Made by a program: the position numbers and the translations under genes
NCBI RefSeq assembly: GCF_011386835.1
Contig: NC_088791.1
Span: 125,340,943 to 125,404,942, forward strand
Length of the DNA: 64,000 nucleotides
Direction of reading: 5' to 3'
Source: Chrysemys picta bellii
Taxonomy: Eukaryota > Chordata > Testudines > Emydidae
The notes under the pieces: model-generated
Told to the model about the DNA's origin: nothing
Seen by the model: only the letters and a program-made list of their open reading frames with translations
Database searches by the model: none
In this document: piece after piece, positions 54,120-64,000 of the stretch
Layout of the letters: every line of letters begins with the position of its first letter
How positions within the stretch are numbered: the stretch's first letter is position 1

Positions 54120-54787
54120 AGGTGCATGCAGTTACAATACCAGATGTTACTGTGCTGAGTGTGGACAAAATCACTACTGCACATATTCCAGAACAGATAA
54201 AGTGCACTGTAAATGTTTCTGCCATACCCTCAGGCAAATCACACTCTATTCAGCTAATGTTGGACACTGGCTCAGCAGTATCTATACTACCTGATTCCAT
54301 CTATTTGCGTTACTTTAAGGATGTGCCTCTTACTGAACCCAAACTTCACTTGGTGTGCTATTTGAAAAACCATATTCCAGTACATGGCTGCCTGCCAGCA
54401 ATAGTTATTTTTGGTGATCACTGTGTAACTGTGGAGTTCTACATTGTCCACAAAGGCACTGCTATCCTTGGCAGAGATTTATTAGCTGCTTTAAATCTCA
54501 GGGTAATTAATGGACGAATTGATCTTCCTCAGCAAAGCACTCTTGCGGTACACACACCAGTTTCAGCTGGGACCCAACTCCAGGTTGAGGAGAAACTCGG
54601 CTGTGCTTATGGGTTTCTGCATAAAGTTAAAATTTGGAATAATGTGATGCCTGTACGACAGAACTTACGGCGCTTACCATTTTCAGGCAGGGAAGCTGTT
54701 TCAGAGGAACTTAGAAAACTTGTTCAAAAGGACATTATTGAAGAGATTAACTCCTCGGAATGGGTTTCACCTATAGTAGTGACGTAG
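54120..54787 (+). pseudogene. Gypsy protease and start of RT, ended by TAG
   Basis: Aspartic protease with the catalytic 'LDTGSAVS' at 54,259-54,282 and a downstream 'AILGRDLL' flap/hydrophobic motif at 54,462-54,485, followed by the first RT residues. The frame ends at a TAG (54,785-54,787) that lies in the first copy of the 161-bp duplication; the second copy has CAG at the same place. The function would be Gag-Pol cleavage. Confidence 0.85.
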
Positions 54788-55039
54788 AAGAAGGGTGGAG
54801 ACATTTGCCTTTGTGTGGACTTAAGGGAGCCTAATAAAGCTATTGTGATTGACAGCCATCCTCTTCCTCACATAGAAGACTTGTTCAAAAGGACATTATT
54901 GAAGAGATTAACTCCTCGGAATGGGTTTCACCTATAGTAGTGACGCAGAAGAAGGGTGGAGACATTTGCCTTTGTGTGGACTTAAGGGAGCCTAATAAAG
55001 CTATTGTGATTGACAGCCATCCTCTTCCTCACATAGAAG
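54718..55039 (+). repeat. 161-bp tandem duplication in pol
   Basis: 54,718-54,878 and 54,879-55,039 are copies of the same segment ('acttgttcaaaaggacattattg...cctcacatagaag'). The visible difference is T versus C at the TAG/CAG codon. Because 161 is not a multiple of three, the duplication shifts the frame between the two halves of pol, independent of the stop. Confidence 0.93.
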
Positions 55040-57366
55040 AAGTATTTGCAGAACTCCATGGAGCAAAGATGTTTTCTACTCTTGATTTGCAGAGCGCATA
55101 CCACCAGGTTATGTTGCATGAAGATAGCAGAGACCTCACAGCATTTATTACACCTGAGGGACTATTTCATTTTAAACATGTTCCATATGGTCTCGCATCA
55201 GCCCCAAGTGCCTTCCAAAAAATGATGTCATTGATTCTGAAGAATCAACATGGAGTTCAGTGCTATTTGGATGATATTATTGTGTTTGGAAATACTACTG
55301 AGGAGCATGACAATAACCTGCAGTCTGTACTAAACTGCATCAGCAAAGCAGGCCTCAAGCTCAATAGGTCCAAATGCAAATTTAGACAAACTGAACTCTC
55401 CTTTCTGGGGCATACAATTTCACAGGCTGGACTAAAACCTGATCCAGATCATATCCTGGCAATTTCAAATGCTCCTCCTCCAACAGAATTGCAAACTTTA
55501 CGTTCCTTCTTGGGTCTTACCTCCTGGTATGCAAAATTCATTCCCAATTATGCTTCTGTCATTGAACCGTTACGAGAATTACTACGGAGAAGTTCAACCT
55601 TAGTGTGGACAACGGATGCACAAGTTAGTTTCAAAAGGGTGAAAGACTTGATTGTACATAGTCCAGTACTTGCACTATTCAGTCCCGCATTGCCCACAAT
55701 TGTAACTACTGATGCTTCTGATTATGGACTTGGGGCTGTCCTCACACAACTTCATGAGGACAACACTGAGAGGACTGTTGCATTTGCTTCAAGGACACTA
55801 AGTAATGCTGAGAGAAAATATTCTACAGTTGAAAAAGAAGCACTTGCTTGTGTCTGGGCTACTGAAAAATGGAGAACTTACCTGTGGGGCCGCACGTTCA
55901 AGTTGCGCACAGACCACAGCCCTTTGACGACGTTGCTCACCACGAAAGGACTGGGAAGAGCAGGATATCGTATTGCTAGATGGTCTGCAAGACTACTCGC
56001 TTTCAATTATGAACTGGAATATAAGCCTGGAAACGAAAATATGGTAGCTGATTGCCTTTCTCACCTGCCTTTGCCTTCACCAGATGGTCCACCAGAGGAT
56101 GAGGATGTAGTAGTTGCGCTTATTACAAGCACTCTTACTGCAGTTACAAGAGAACAATTTCAAGCTGCTTGTTCAGTGTGTTCAATTCAAGAAAAACTAC
56201 TGGAATTTCTGATAAAGAGATGGCCCAGTAACCCTAAAAACCTTGACCCAGTTTTGCTGCCTTATTTTAGAGTTTGGGATGAACTTTCTTTGCTCGATGG
56301 CTGTGTGCTACGAGGTACACACTGGCTACTTGTGCCAGCAGAATTACAGTCAAAACTCATACACCTGACACATGATACTCATCAAGGAATTGTCAGAACC
56401 AAACAACGACTACGGGATCTGTATTGGTGGCCAAGGATGGACTCTCAAACTGAAGCACTCATAAAATCTTGTGTCACTTGCCAAATGCATGATAAGACAG
56501 CAGTGATATGTAACCCTCCATTACAGCCTGCTCCTCTTCCTGAATCTGCATGGGAAAAAGTGGCAATTGACTTTGTAGGACCCTTTGACACTGCTCCAAT
56601 TGACTGTCGTTATGCCATCACTTTAATAGACTATTTCAGCAAATGGCCTGAGGTAGGGTTTACATCGCAAATTTCTTCTGCTACAGTAATTAAGTTTCTC
56701 TCTTCAATTTTCAGCCTGGAAGGTAACCCCAAAGAACTGGTTTCAGATAATGGTAGTCAATTTACTTCCCTGGAGTTTGAAACTTTTCTAGCAGAGAGGA
56801 ACATTTTACACAGGAGGTCATCCCTATATTACCCTCAAGCCAATGGAGAAATCGAACGGTTTAACAGAAGTTTGAAAGAGAGTTTGCAAACAGCTAAACT
56901 GGAAGGGCGATTGTGGATACCCTTCACTACTGATTTCTTGCAAGCATACCGGGCTACACGACATGCCACAATGCAAAGATCACCCGCAGAGTTACTGCAT
57001 GGGAAACAGCTGAATACTAAACTGAACATTGCTGGATTGTTAAAGGCACGACCTGATGCCCCACACAAGGACGATGTGAGAAAGTTGAACAGAACCAAGC
57101 AAAGTCTAAGGCTTTCACAGACAAATGGCGGGATGCTAAGGACCCAAAGCCTGAGTGTGGTTCCTTTGTTAGAATACGAAAACCTGGAATCTTACGCAAA
57201 GGGGACCATAAATTTACAGCTCCTCTTAAAATCATACAGAAGACGGGCCCTTACACCTATCGACTTTCTGATGGGCGGGTATGGAATGATTTTTATCTTG
57301 CACCTGCCTATGCACCAAGAGGAGATTATGCCAACACCCAGTCTGCAATGGATGACTTCACAGTAG
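54940..57366 (+). pseudogene. Gypsy pol: RT, RNase H, integrase (808 codons open)
   Basis: RT with 'LDLQSAYHQ' near residue 48 and the catalytic 'YLDD' near residue 109; RNase H with 'TTDASDYGLGAV' near 250 and 'LRTDHSPL' near 326; integrase with an HHCC zinc site ('HDTHQG...CVTCQ', near 478-513) and the D,D-35-E residues in 'IDFVGPF', 'SDNGSQF' and 'ANGEIERFN' (about 545-637). The catalytic residues are all present. The true RT start lies in the preceding frame, so the ATG at 54,940 is not a natural start. A frameshift near 57,085-57,100 moves the integrase C-terminus into another frame that stays open to about 57,465. Most similar to the Mag-like Gypsy group by general look; not confirmed. 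Confidence 0.88.
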
Positions 57367-57587
57367 AACCAACACAACAAGACATTGCACTGGAACCGGG
57401 GCTTGAGAGACGGCCTGTCAGACTCAGAAGACCACCTGCCTGGACTAAAGACTATGTTATGTAGTATCTACAGTGTTTTCAGTGTAATATTCCTGCCAAC
57501 AGTATAGTGTCTTCTTTCATATTTGTTCCTGGGGTTAGAACAACAATGTTTATTTTAATTTGGAAAGTTTCTTAAGAGAGGAGGGAA

Positions 57588-57796
57588 TGTGGTGTTTAGA
57601 TGCTGCATGTGATTATTAGAACTGGGAGCACTGGCTGTTGGGAGTCTGAAAGGACAGGAAACAGGAAGGAGGGGGCGAGGAGTTGAGGAGACTGAGTGAG
57701 AGTTACAGAGTGTGCAGTTACAGCTTGGTAAAGAGATTTCCACTGTAAATAAAGTTCTGTTCAAGTTTGTTAATACCTTGCGTGGGTGATACAACA
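57588..57796 (+). repeat. 3' LTR of the Gypsy element
   Basis: 209 bp, TGTGGTG...ACAACA, preceded by the polypurine tract at 57,573-57,587. Near-identical partner of 52,221-52,428. Confidence 0.95.
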
Positions 57797-57835
57797 AGAC
57801 CCCACTGGATTAAGCTCTGTACATGTACATTTTAA

Positions 57836-58130
57836 GGGCTTGTCTACACTACTGGGGTTACAGCGGTATGACAATGGTGCCACAGCTTTGTTGCTGTAAC
57901 CCTGTAGCATAGTCACAGAGTATAGCAAGGGCAGAGATTTTTCCCCTCGCTGTAGGAACTCCACCTTTCCATGCAGCAGGAGCTAGGTTGACAGAAACAT
58001 TATTACAGTGATGTAGCTCTGTCTACACCAGAGGTTAGGTTGGCTTGGCGACAGTGCACGAAGGTGTGAATTTTGCACGCCCCTGAGCGATTTAGCTATG
58101 TCAATCTAAATGTTTAGCATAGACCAGGCC
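57836..58130. mobile_element. Harbinger-type MITE with TAA duplication
   Basis: Left GGGCTTGTCTACACTACTGGGG and right 'tgtttagcatagaccaggcc' are inverted. TAA flanks both sides (57,833-57,835 and 58,131-58,133), matching the 3-bp preference of Harbinger. It lies 40 bp beyond the Gypsy 3' LTR. No coding capacity. Confidence 0.85.
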
Positions 58131-58133
58131 TAA

Positions 58134-59846
58134 GACACTATCCCTGCCCTGAAGCACTGACAGGGCATGTAGAAAAGGCAGGCAAAGGGAGTGTTTTCAT
58201 CTTCATTTTATAGATGGGGCCAAAGTCACACAGGAAATCCACAGCAGAGCTGGGAACTGAAACTACGTCTCCTGAATCCCATTCTAGTGCCTGAATCACA
58301 AGGCCAACCTCCCCGAATAAGCAGTTATACTCTCATTATTCTCCCAGCTCTAGTCATGGCAAAGTTACTAAGCCAAGGAAGGCTCTTCTCCTGTGCCCAT
58401 CAGTACCATACTCTCTGCAGAACAGAGTCAGATTCTCCATTCCCATAGGAGCATAGTGAGCTGCTTCATTACTATTTATTATTTGTATGATGGTAGCACC
58501 TAGGAGCCCCAGTCCTGGCCCAGGACCCCATTGTGCTAGGTGCTGAACAAACGTAGAACAAGACAGCCCATGCCCCAAAGAGCTCACAGTCTAAGCTTCA
58601 CTGGCATTGCCAGTAGCTGAAGGGCTCCTCATTGTTAACAAAATCAGAAGTGTTCAGCTGTGATTAGTGTAAGACTTTGTGCACTCACTATACGTATATA
58701 TTTATGGACTTTCAGACATTGTAAACTACCTACGAGGAGCTTTCCTGTGTGAATAGACAGATGAAACCACCCCTGTGTTCCTGTGCTCAGAAAATGAAAC
58801 AGCTTTGTTTGGAAGAGATTTATCACACCGGAAAGACAGCTTTTCTGCTTTTAGGAATCCTGAGCTCTCAGAGAGATTTTGAATGTTTCTTTGTAATTAC
58901 ATTTCCTTTTCTTTTCCTTCAGTCTCAAAGATGATTATTGGGGGGGGGGGGAATAAAGAGTATTGTTGAGATCATTTCCACCCCTCAGATAAACAGATAT
59001 TCAAGTAAAATACAATATATTTGACATTTTGACTGAGGTTTTACTAAAACTTACTAATAGTAACCCACCTGTATTATGGACAAAGGAGAAATATTTTTGA
59101 AGGATCAAAACAGCTGACAACCATTTTAATTATTTGTGTTGTAATTTTGACATAAACCGTAAGAGGTTACGATCTTACACCTTTCCACTCTTTAAGGTAT
59201 CTTGAAGAACAGAGGGAGGGTGAGGGAAAAGATTCTAAATCAAGAGCAGAAGATTTACTGGAATATTTACATTCCGCTTTAATTAAAAAAATGATCTGGC
59301 TATAGGTCATCCCATTGGGATTCTAAATCCAAGAAGCCATCGAGACAAAACCCAGACATTTTGCTGTGCACAGGGATTTTGTGTAAATACTATTGTCTGA
59401 TCCTTTTAAAAAATGTGTGCAAAGCCAATATTCTTCAATCACACACAGAAGGTCAGATTCTGCCGCCCTTATTTGTACCAAGTAGTACCTTCCCCCCCAA
59501 ATACTCCTATCAAAATCAATGGGCAAGATTGCCACCCTTACTCATGTTAAGTAGCATCTTCCTCTGTAAGTAATTCTGCTTACTTCAATGGAGTAAAGGT
59601 GGCAGAATCTGGCCTTGAGGCATGAGACAGGATGGTACCTGTGACAAAGCAAATCTGAGTTACTGCAATAGGAGACACAGTTCAGTACAGCAAGGCTCAT
59701 TCGGATGCTCTGTTGGGGAGAGGAGGAGATTTGTCTCTTTAAAATGATTAATAAGCAAGTGACACACATCAGTTTTATTGAAAATGTTTTCTGACAACAC
59801 ACTCTAGGAAGTTTGTTACCCACAGAGAGCTAAAAGCTCGTAGACT
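58134..59846. other. Non-coding stretch with old SINE/LINE pieces
   Basis: An antisense MIR piece (58,195-58,310, 'tcattttatagatggggccaaagtcacacagg') and an antisense L2/CR1-like tail (58,465-58,600, 'ttatttgtatgatggtagcacctaggagcccc...aagagctcacagtcta') are recognisable. A palindromic element has arms 'ggtcagattctgccgccctta' (59,451 onward) and 'aaaggtggcagaatctggcc' (to 59,614). G-run at 58,939-58,951. No gene. Confidence 0.5.
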
Positions 59847-60450
59847 TAAAAGCTAGAAGGGATCACTAGATCATCTAGTCTGACCTCCTGTACATCACAG
59901 GCCACCTACGCCACCCGCACACTATACCACCTAATAGAAATGAGACCAAAATAAATGATACTAGATTAGACTATTATGTGCCACAGGCAGAGAACAGGAG
60001 GGACTGAGGTGCATCATTGCCTGGGCTCCCTCCCCCCCCCCCCCACACACAATGGCAGGGAAATGATTGAGATGCACCCAGATAATCCTGGCAGGTGCCC
60101 CATCCCACACACTGCAGAGGAAGCTGAAAACCCCCTAAGGTCACTGCCAATCAGACCTGGGGAAAAATTCCTTCATGACCCCACATATGGCAATCAGTTA
60201 GACCCTGAGCATGTCAGCAAGAACCAGACAGTCAACCACCTGAGACAGAGAATACTTGGTGCTACCTCAAAGCCCTGGCCCACCCCATCCAGTGTCCCAT
60301 CTTCAACTGTGGCCATTCCTGATGCTTCAGAGGAAGGAGACAAAAAACCCTCCCAGAATTCAATGGTCAACAGCATCTAAAGCAGTGGAACCAGAAAAAC
60401 CTTTCCAGGTCCCAGCTACAGCAAGGACTGGCCATCCAGGATTACTCCCT
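59847..60450 (-). mobile_element. CR1 LINE 3' region (antisense)
   Basis: Begins with 'gctagaagggatcactagatcatctagtctgacctcctgtacatcacaggcca', the antisense CR1 tail, and continues through 'gaaaaattccttcatgaccccacatatggcaatcagttagaccctgagc', which I recognise as part of the same turtle CR1-related repeat. A C-run interrupts it at 60,030-60,042. The open frame at 59,976-60,380 is on the other strand and is spurious. The right limit is approximate. Confidence 0.65.
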
Positions 60451-60725
60451 TAGGAGTTTGAAAAGCTAAGCATGCTGAAGAACAGAGAAAAGAGAGTGGG
60501 CCGGCTAGTCACCTCCAAATAGCAATGAGGTGAGAGCTGGTTGTTCTCTGACAACACAGAAGGGGCTATATAAGGCTGTGGGGTCTCTGGGATTATTGGA
60601 GGGAACTGTATTTTCTTACGTGGCCTGTTGTTTTTATGGTGAAACTTGTAACTTCTGTTAAAATCTCATTATTCACTCACTTCAGAATATAAAGTTATTT
60701 GACAATCGTATATCACATTTCAATC
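60451..60725. other. Spacer between two CR1 elements
   Basis: No repeat or gene that I can name. It contains 'gctatataaggctgtgg' (60,567-60,583), a TATA-like site, but nothing downstream supports a promoter other than the CR1 itself. Confidence 0.3.
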
Positions 60726-60822
60726 TGGCTAACCTAGTGAGGAAGGCTTTAAACTAGGTTCGACGGGGACAGGTGAGCAAAGCCCACAGGTAAGTGGGGA
60801 ACATGGAGACCTGGGAGATAGG

Positions 60823-61711
60823 TTGGAAACGAGAGGGAATGTGGGCTATATTGGCAGAGAGAAAGGAGGGTCAGGACAAAACTGGGAGGAAAGATCAAAC
60901 CAGTATCTTAGATGCCTATATACAAATGCAAGAAGTATGGGTAATAAGCAGGAAGAACTGGAAGTGCTAATAAATAAATACAACTGTGACATTGTTGGCA
61001 TCACTGAAACTTGGTGGGATAATACACATGATTGCAATGTTGGTGTGGATGGGTACAGCTTGCTCAGGAAGGATAGACAAGGGAAAAAGGGAGCAGGTGT
61101 TGCCTTATATATTAAAAATGTACACACTTGGACTGAGGTAGAGATGGACATAGGAGACAGAAGTGTTGAGAGTCTCTGGGTTAGGCTAAAAGGGGTAAAA
61201 AACAAGGGAGATGTCATGCTAGGAGTCTACTACAGGCCACCTAACCAGATGGAAGAGGTGGATGAGGCTTTTAACAACTAACAAAATCATCCAAAGCCCA
61301 AGATTTGGTGGTGATGGGGGACTTCAACTATCTGGATATATGTTGGGAAAATAACACAGCGGGGCACAGACTATCCAACAAATTCTTGGACTGCATTGCA
61401 GACAACTTTTTATTTCAGAAGGTTGAAAAAGCTACTGGGGGGAAGCTGTTCTAGACTTGATTTTAACAAATAGGGAGGAACTCGTTGAGAATTTGAAAGT
61501 AGAAGGCTGCTTGGGTGAAAGTGATCATGAAATCATAGAGTTTGCAAGTCTAAGGAAGGGTAGAAGGGAGAACAGCAAAATAGAGACAATGGATTTCAGG
61601 AAGGCGGATTTTGGTAAGCTCAGAGAGCTGATAGGTAAAGTCCCATGGGAATCAAGACTGAGGGGAAAAACAACTGAAGAGAGTTGGCAGTTTTTCAAAG
61701 GGACACTATGA
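60823..61711 (+). pseudogene. CR1 endonuclease domain, frameshifted
   Basis: The first frame (60,823-61,281) carries the apurinic-type endonuclease landmarks 'TNARSM', 'DIVGITETWW' and 'GVYYRPP'. A shift and stops between 61,282 and 61,456 follow, then the frame 61,457-61,711 holds 'LDLILTN' just before it and 'ESDHEIIEF', the SDH-type site. It nicks target DNA in an intact element. Confidence 0.88.
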
Positions 61712-63651
61712 AGGGCCCAAAAGCAAGCTATTCCGCTGGTTAGGAAAGATAGAAAATGTGGCAAAAGACCACCTTGGCTTAACCACAAGATCTTGCATGA
61801 TCTAAAAAATAAAAAGGAGTCATATAAAAAATGGAAACTAGGACAGATTACAAAGGATGAATATATGCAAACAACACAGGAATGCAGGGGCAAGATTAGA
61901 AAGGCAAAGGCACAAAATGAGCTCAAACTAGCTACAGGAATAAAGGGAAACAAGAAGACTTTTTATCAATACATTAGAAGCAAGAGGAAGACCAAAGCCA
62001 GAGTAGGCCCACTGCTTAGTGAAGAGGGAGAAACAGTAACAGGAAACTTGGAAATGGCAGAGATGCTTAATGACTTCTTTGTTTCGGTCTTCACCGAGAA
62101 GTCTGAAGGAATGCCTAACATAGTGAATGCTAATGGGAAGGGGGTAGGTTTAGCCGATAAAATAAAAAAAGAACAAGTTAAAAATCACTTAGAAAAGTTA
62201 GATGCCTGCAAGTCACCAGGGCCTGATGAAATGCATCCTAGAATACTCAAGGAGCTAATAGAGGAGGTATCTGAGCCTCTAGCTATTATCTTTGGAAAAT
62301 CATGGGAGACGGGAGAGATTCCAGAAGACTGGAAAAGGGCAAATATAGTGCCCATCTATAAAAAGGGAAATAAAAACAACCCAGGAAACTACAGACCAGT
62401 TAGTTTAACTTCTGTGCCAGGGAAGATAATGGAGCAAGTAATTAAGGAAATCATCTGCAAACACTTGGAAGGTGGTAAGGTGATAGGGAACAGCCAGCAT
62501 GGATTTGTAAAGAAAAAATCATGTCAAACCAATCTGATAGCTTTCTTTGATAGGATAACGAGTCTTGTGGATAAGGGAGAAGCTGTGGATGTGGTATACC
62601 TAGACTTTAGTAAGGCATTTGATACGGTCTCGTATGATATTCTTATCGATAAACTAGGCAAATACAATTTAGATGGGGCTACTATAAGGTGGGTGCATAA
62701 CTGGCTGGATAACCGTACTCAGAGAGTTGTTATTAATGGTTCCCAATCCTGCTGGAAAGGCATAACGAGTGGGGTTCCGCAGGGATCTGTTTTGGGACCG
62801 GCTCTGTTCAATATCTTCATTAACAACTTAGATATTGGCATAGAAAGTACGCTTATTAAGTTTGCGGATGATACCAAACTGGGAGAGATTGCAACTGCTT
62901 TGGGGACAGGGTCATAATTCAAAATGATCTGGACAAATTGGAGAAATGGTCTGAGTTAAACAGGATGAAGTTTAACAAAGACAAATGCAAAGTGCTCCAC
63001 TTAGGAAGAAAAAATCAGTTTCACACATACAGAATGGGAAGAGACTGTCTAGGAAGGAGTACGGCAGAAAGGGATCTAGGGGTTATAGTGGACCACAAGC
63101 TAAATATGAGTCAACAGTGTGATACTGTTGCAAAAAAAGCAAACATGATTCTGGGATGTATTAACAGGTGTATTGTGAGCAAGACACGAGAAGTCATTCT
63201 TCTGCTCTACTCTGCTCTGGTTAGGCCTCAGCTGGAGTATTGTGTCCAGTTCTGGGCACCGCATTTCAAGAAAGATGTGGAGAAATTGGAAAGGGTCCAG
63301 AGAAGAGCAACAAGAATGATTAAAGGTCTTGAGAACATGACCTATGAAGGAAGGCTGAAAGAATTGGGTTTGTTTAGTTTGGAAAAGAGAAGACTGAGAG
63401 GGGACATGATAGCAGTTTTCAGGTATTTAAAAGGGTGTCATAAGGAGGAGGGAGAAAACTTGTTCACCTTAACCTCTAAGGATAGAACAAGAAGCAATGG
63501 GCTTAAACTGCAGCAAGGGAGGTCTAGGTCGGACATTAGGAAAAAGTTCCTAACTGTCAGGGTGGTTAAACACTGGAATAAATTGCCTAGGGAGGTTGTG
63601 GAATCTCCATCTCTGGAGATATTTAAGAGTAGGTTAGATAAAAGTTCCTAA
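61712..63651 (+). pseudogene. CR1 reverse transcriptase, two frames
   Basis: An in-frame TGA at 61,709-61,711 separates it from the endonuclease. The 374-codon frame (61,793-62,917) has '[16 protein letters not shown]', '[13 protein letters not shown]', '[10 protein letters not shown]', 'DFSKAFDTV', '[10 protein letters not shown]' and catalytic 'FADD' (62,861-62,872). A shift near 62,917-62,937 moves the thumb and C-terminal part to a 237-codon frame (62,938-63,651). All RT motifs are well conserved. Inactive through the shift and stop only. Confidence 0.9.
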
Positions 63652-63778
63652 CTGTCAGGGATGGTCTAGACGGTATTTGGTCCTGCCATGCGGGCAGGGG
63701 ACTGGACTCGATGACCTCTCGAGGTCCCTTCCAGTCCTAGAATCTATGAATCTATGAATCTGTTGTTTTAGATGAATA

Positions 63779-63941
63779 TGGCCCTGTCTACACAGAGCAG
63801 CTATAAGTGACACAGTGCAATTGAAAACCCAGTGGTCCACGCACTTGGCTCACACCATTGCTAAACGCAATGGGGGCTGAACTCATGTTAGCAATGGCAA
63901 GAGATTTTTAGAAGATTTCAGTAATGTAGGTAGGGCCTTAC
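63779..63941. mobile_element. Possible Harbinger-like MITE at the window end
   Basis: 'ggccctgtctacacagagcag' and the reverse complement of 'taatgtaggtagggcct' are partly inverted, and the interior has a 'accattgctaaacgcaatggg' hairpin. Terminal match is weaker than in the other elements, so the call is tentative. Confidence 0.4.
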
Positions 63942-64000
63942 AGACAGTCTGGGTGCTTGAGTCTTATCCTTTTTCTAAAAAAATGTTCTCTCTGGGAGCT

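Larger units (their letters stand above)
52441..54120 (+). pseudogene. Gypsy gag, interrupted by three insertions
   Basis: Capsid-like and nucleocapsid coding pieces lie between insertions: 52,441-52,538, 52,834-53,139, 53,263-53,416 and 53,872-54,120. The third part carries 'MRVREC..'-like helical sequence with Gln/Glu-rich stretches. The last holds two zinc knuckles, the second a canonical C-x2-C-x4-H-x4-C ('CNHCKKIGHFAKVC', near 54,057-54,100) and the first with a longer final spacing. The 227-codon frame at 53,181-53,864 fuses gag with MITE sequence and is not a natural protein. Confidence 0.8.
52221..57796 (+). mobile_element. Complete Ty3/Gypsy LTR retrotransposon, disrupted
   Basis: Two nearly identical LTRs bound a gag-pol interior with the order protease, RT, RNase H, integrase, which is the Ty3/Gypsy order. 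Flanks AGGCC (52,216-52,220) and AGACC (57,797-57,801) are a 5-bp target duplication with one mismatch. A primer-binding-site-like TGGCAACGAGG lies just after the left LTR (52,432), and a purine tract 'aagagaggagggaa' just before the right LTR. Three DNA-transposon insertions and a 161-bp duplication break the coding region, so it cannot make its own proteins. No envelope-like frame is present. Confidence 0.95.
60727..63761 (+). mobile_element. Near full-length CR1 LINE (ORF2 plus 3' end)
   Basis: Starts within the 5' part of the coding region ('gctaacctagtgaggaaggctttaaactagg') and runs through endonuclease and RT to a 3' untranslated end that closes with 'agaatctatgaatctatgaatctg', the short tandem repeat typical of CR1 instead of poly-A. 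ORF1 is absent, so the copy is 5'-truncated, as most CR1 copies are. Few stops and shifts: a rather young copy. Confidence 0.92.

Noticed and set aside
60567..60583. TATA-like box before the sense CR1
   Set aside because: CR1 elements use internal or 5' promoters and this copy is truncated; a TATA match alone is not evidence of a promoter.
1..64000. tRNA, rRNA or other structured RNA genes
   Set aside because: No cloverleaf with intact A and B boxes and no rRNA-like sequence was seen; the tRNA-like pieces are only the diverged MIR heads.

Overview
The window reads as a non-coding, repeat-dense piece of a reptile nuclear genome, most likely a turtle. The reasons are a near full-length CR1 LINE plus several older CR1 tails, MIR-type SINEs, many short Harbinger- and hAT-type elements whose ends look like TIR families common in turtles, and no compact gene structure. 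The species call rests on recognising repeat families, not on a search. No complete host protein-coding gene, tRNA or rRNA is supported. Every long open frame that makes sense belongs to a mobile element.

Layout. 1-10 kb: a GC-rich hAT-like element (1.12-1.93 kb), an old LINE tail (3.0-3.4 kb), a double-hairpin element (4.39-5.01 kb), a TA-flanked MITE (6.93-7.12 kb) and a broken Harbinger transposon (about 7.6-9.97 kb). 10-22 kb: mostly old unique sequence with an LTR-like block (13.25-14.5 kb), a hAT MITE (15.90-16.24 kb), MIR copies and an antisense CR1 tail (19.8-20.2 kb). 22.3-23.8 kb: a CpG island, the only good candidate for a host promoter, with a strong splice donor on the minus strand at 23,208 and a minisatellite inside it. 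24-30 kb: largely unique non-coding DNA with microsatellites. 30.9-37.3 kb: a decayed LINE of the I/Jockey group with endonuclease, reverse transcriptase and RNase H, interrupted by an antisense RTE-type LINE flanked by a 12-bp duplication of the target.

38-46 kb holds old repeats and several palindromic MITEs. 46,085-48,445 is a complete hAT transposon with perfect 8-bp target duplications and an uninterrupted 602-residue transposase. 48.5-49.6 kb is a MITE split by a second hAT element. 50.9-58.1 kb is a nest: a hAT element holding a solo LTR and a MITE, then a complete Ty3/Gypsy retrotransposon with paired LTRs that itself holds three DNA-transposon insertions and a 161-bp tandem duplication in pol, then a Harbinger MITE. 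59.8-63.8 kb has an antisense CR1 remnant followed by a nearly full-length sense CR1.

The elements do not form a pathway. What links them is insertion order: exact target-site duplications allow several nests to be dated relative to each other, and they show that at least three DNA-transposon families moved after the Gypsy element had landed. The items most worth a second look are the intact hAT transposase, the RNase H-bearing I/Jockey LINE in what seems a tetrapod genome, and the CpG island.
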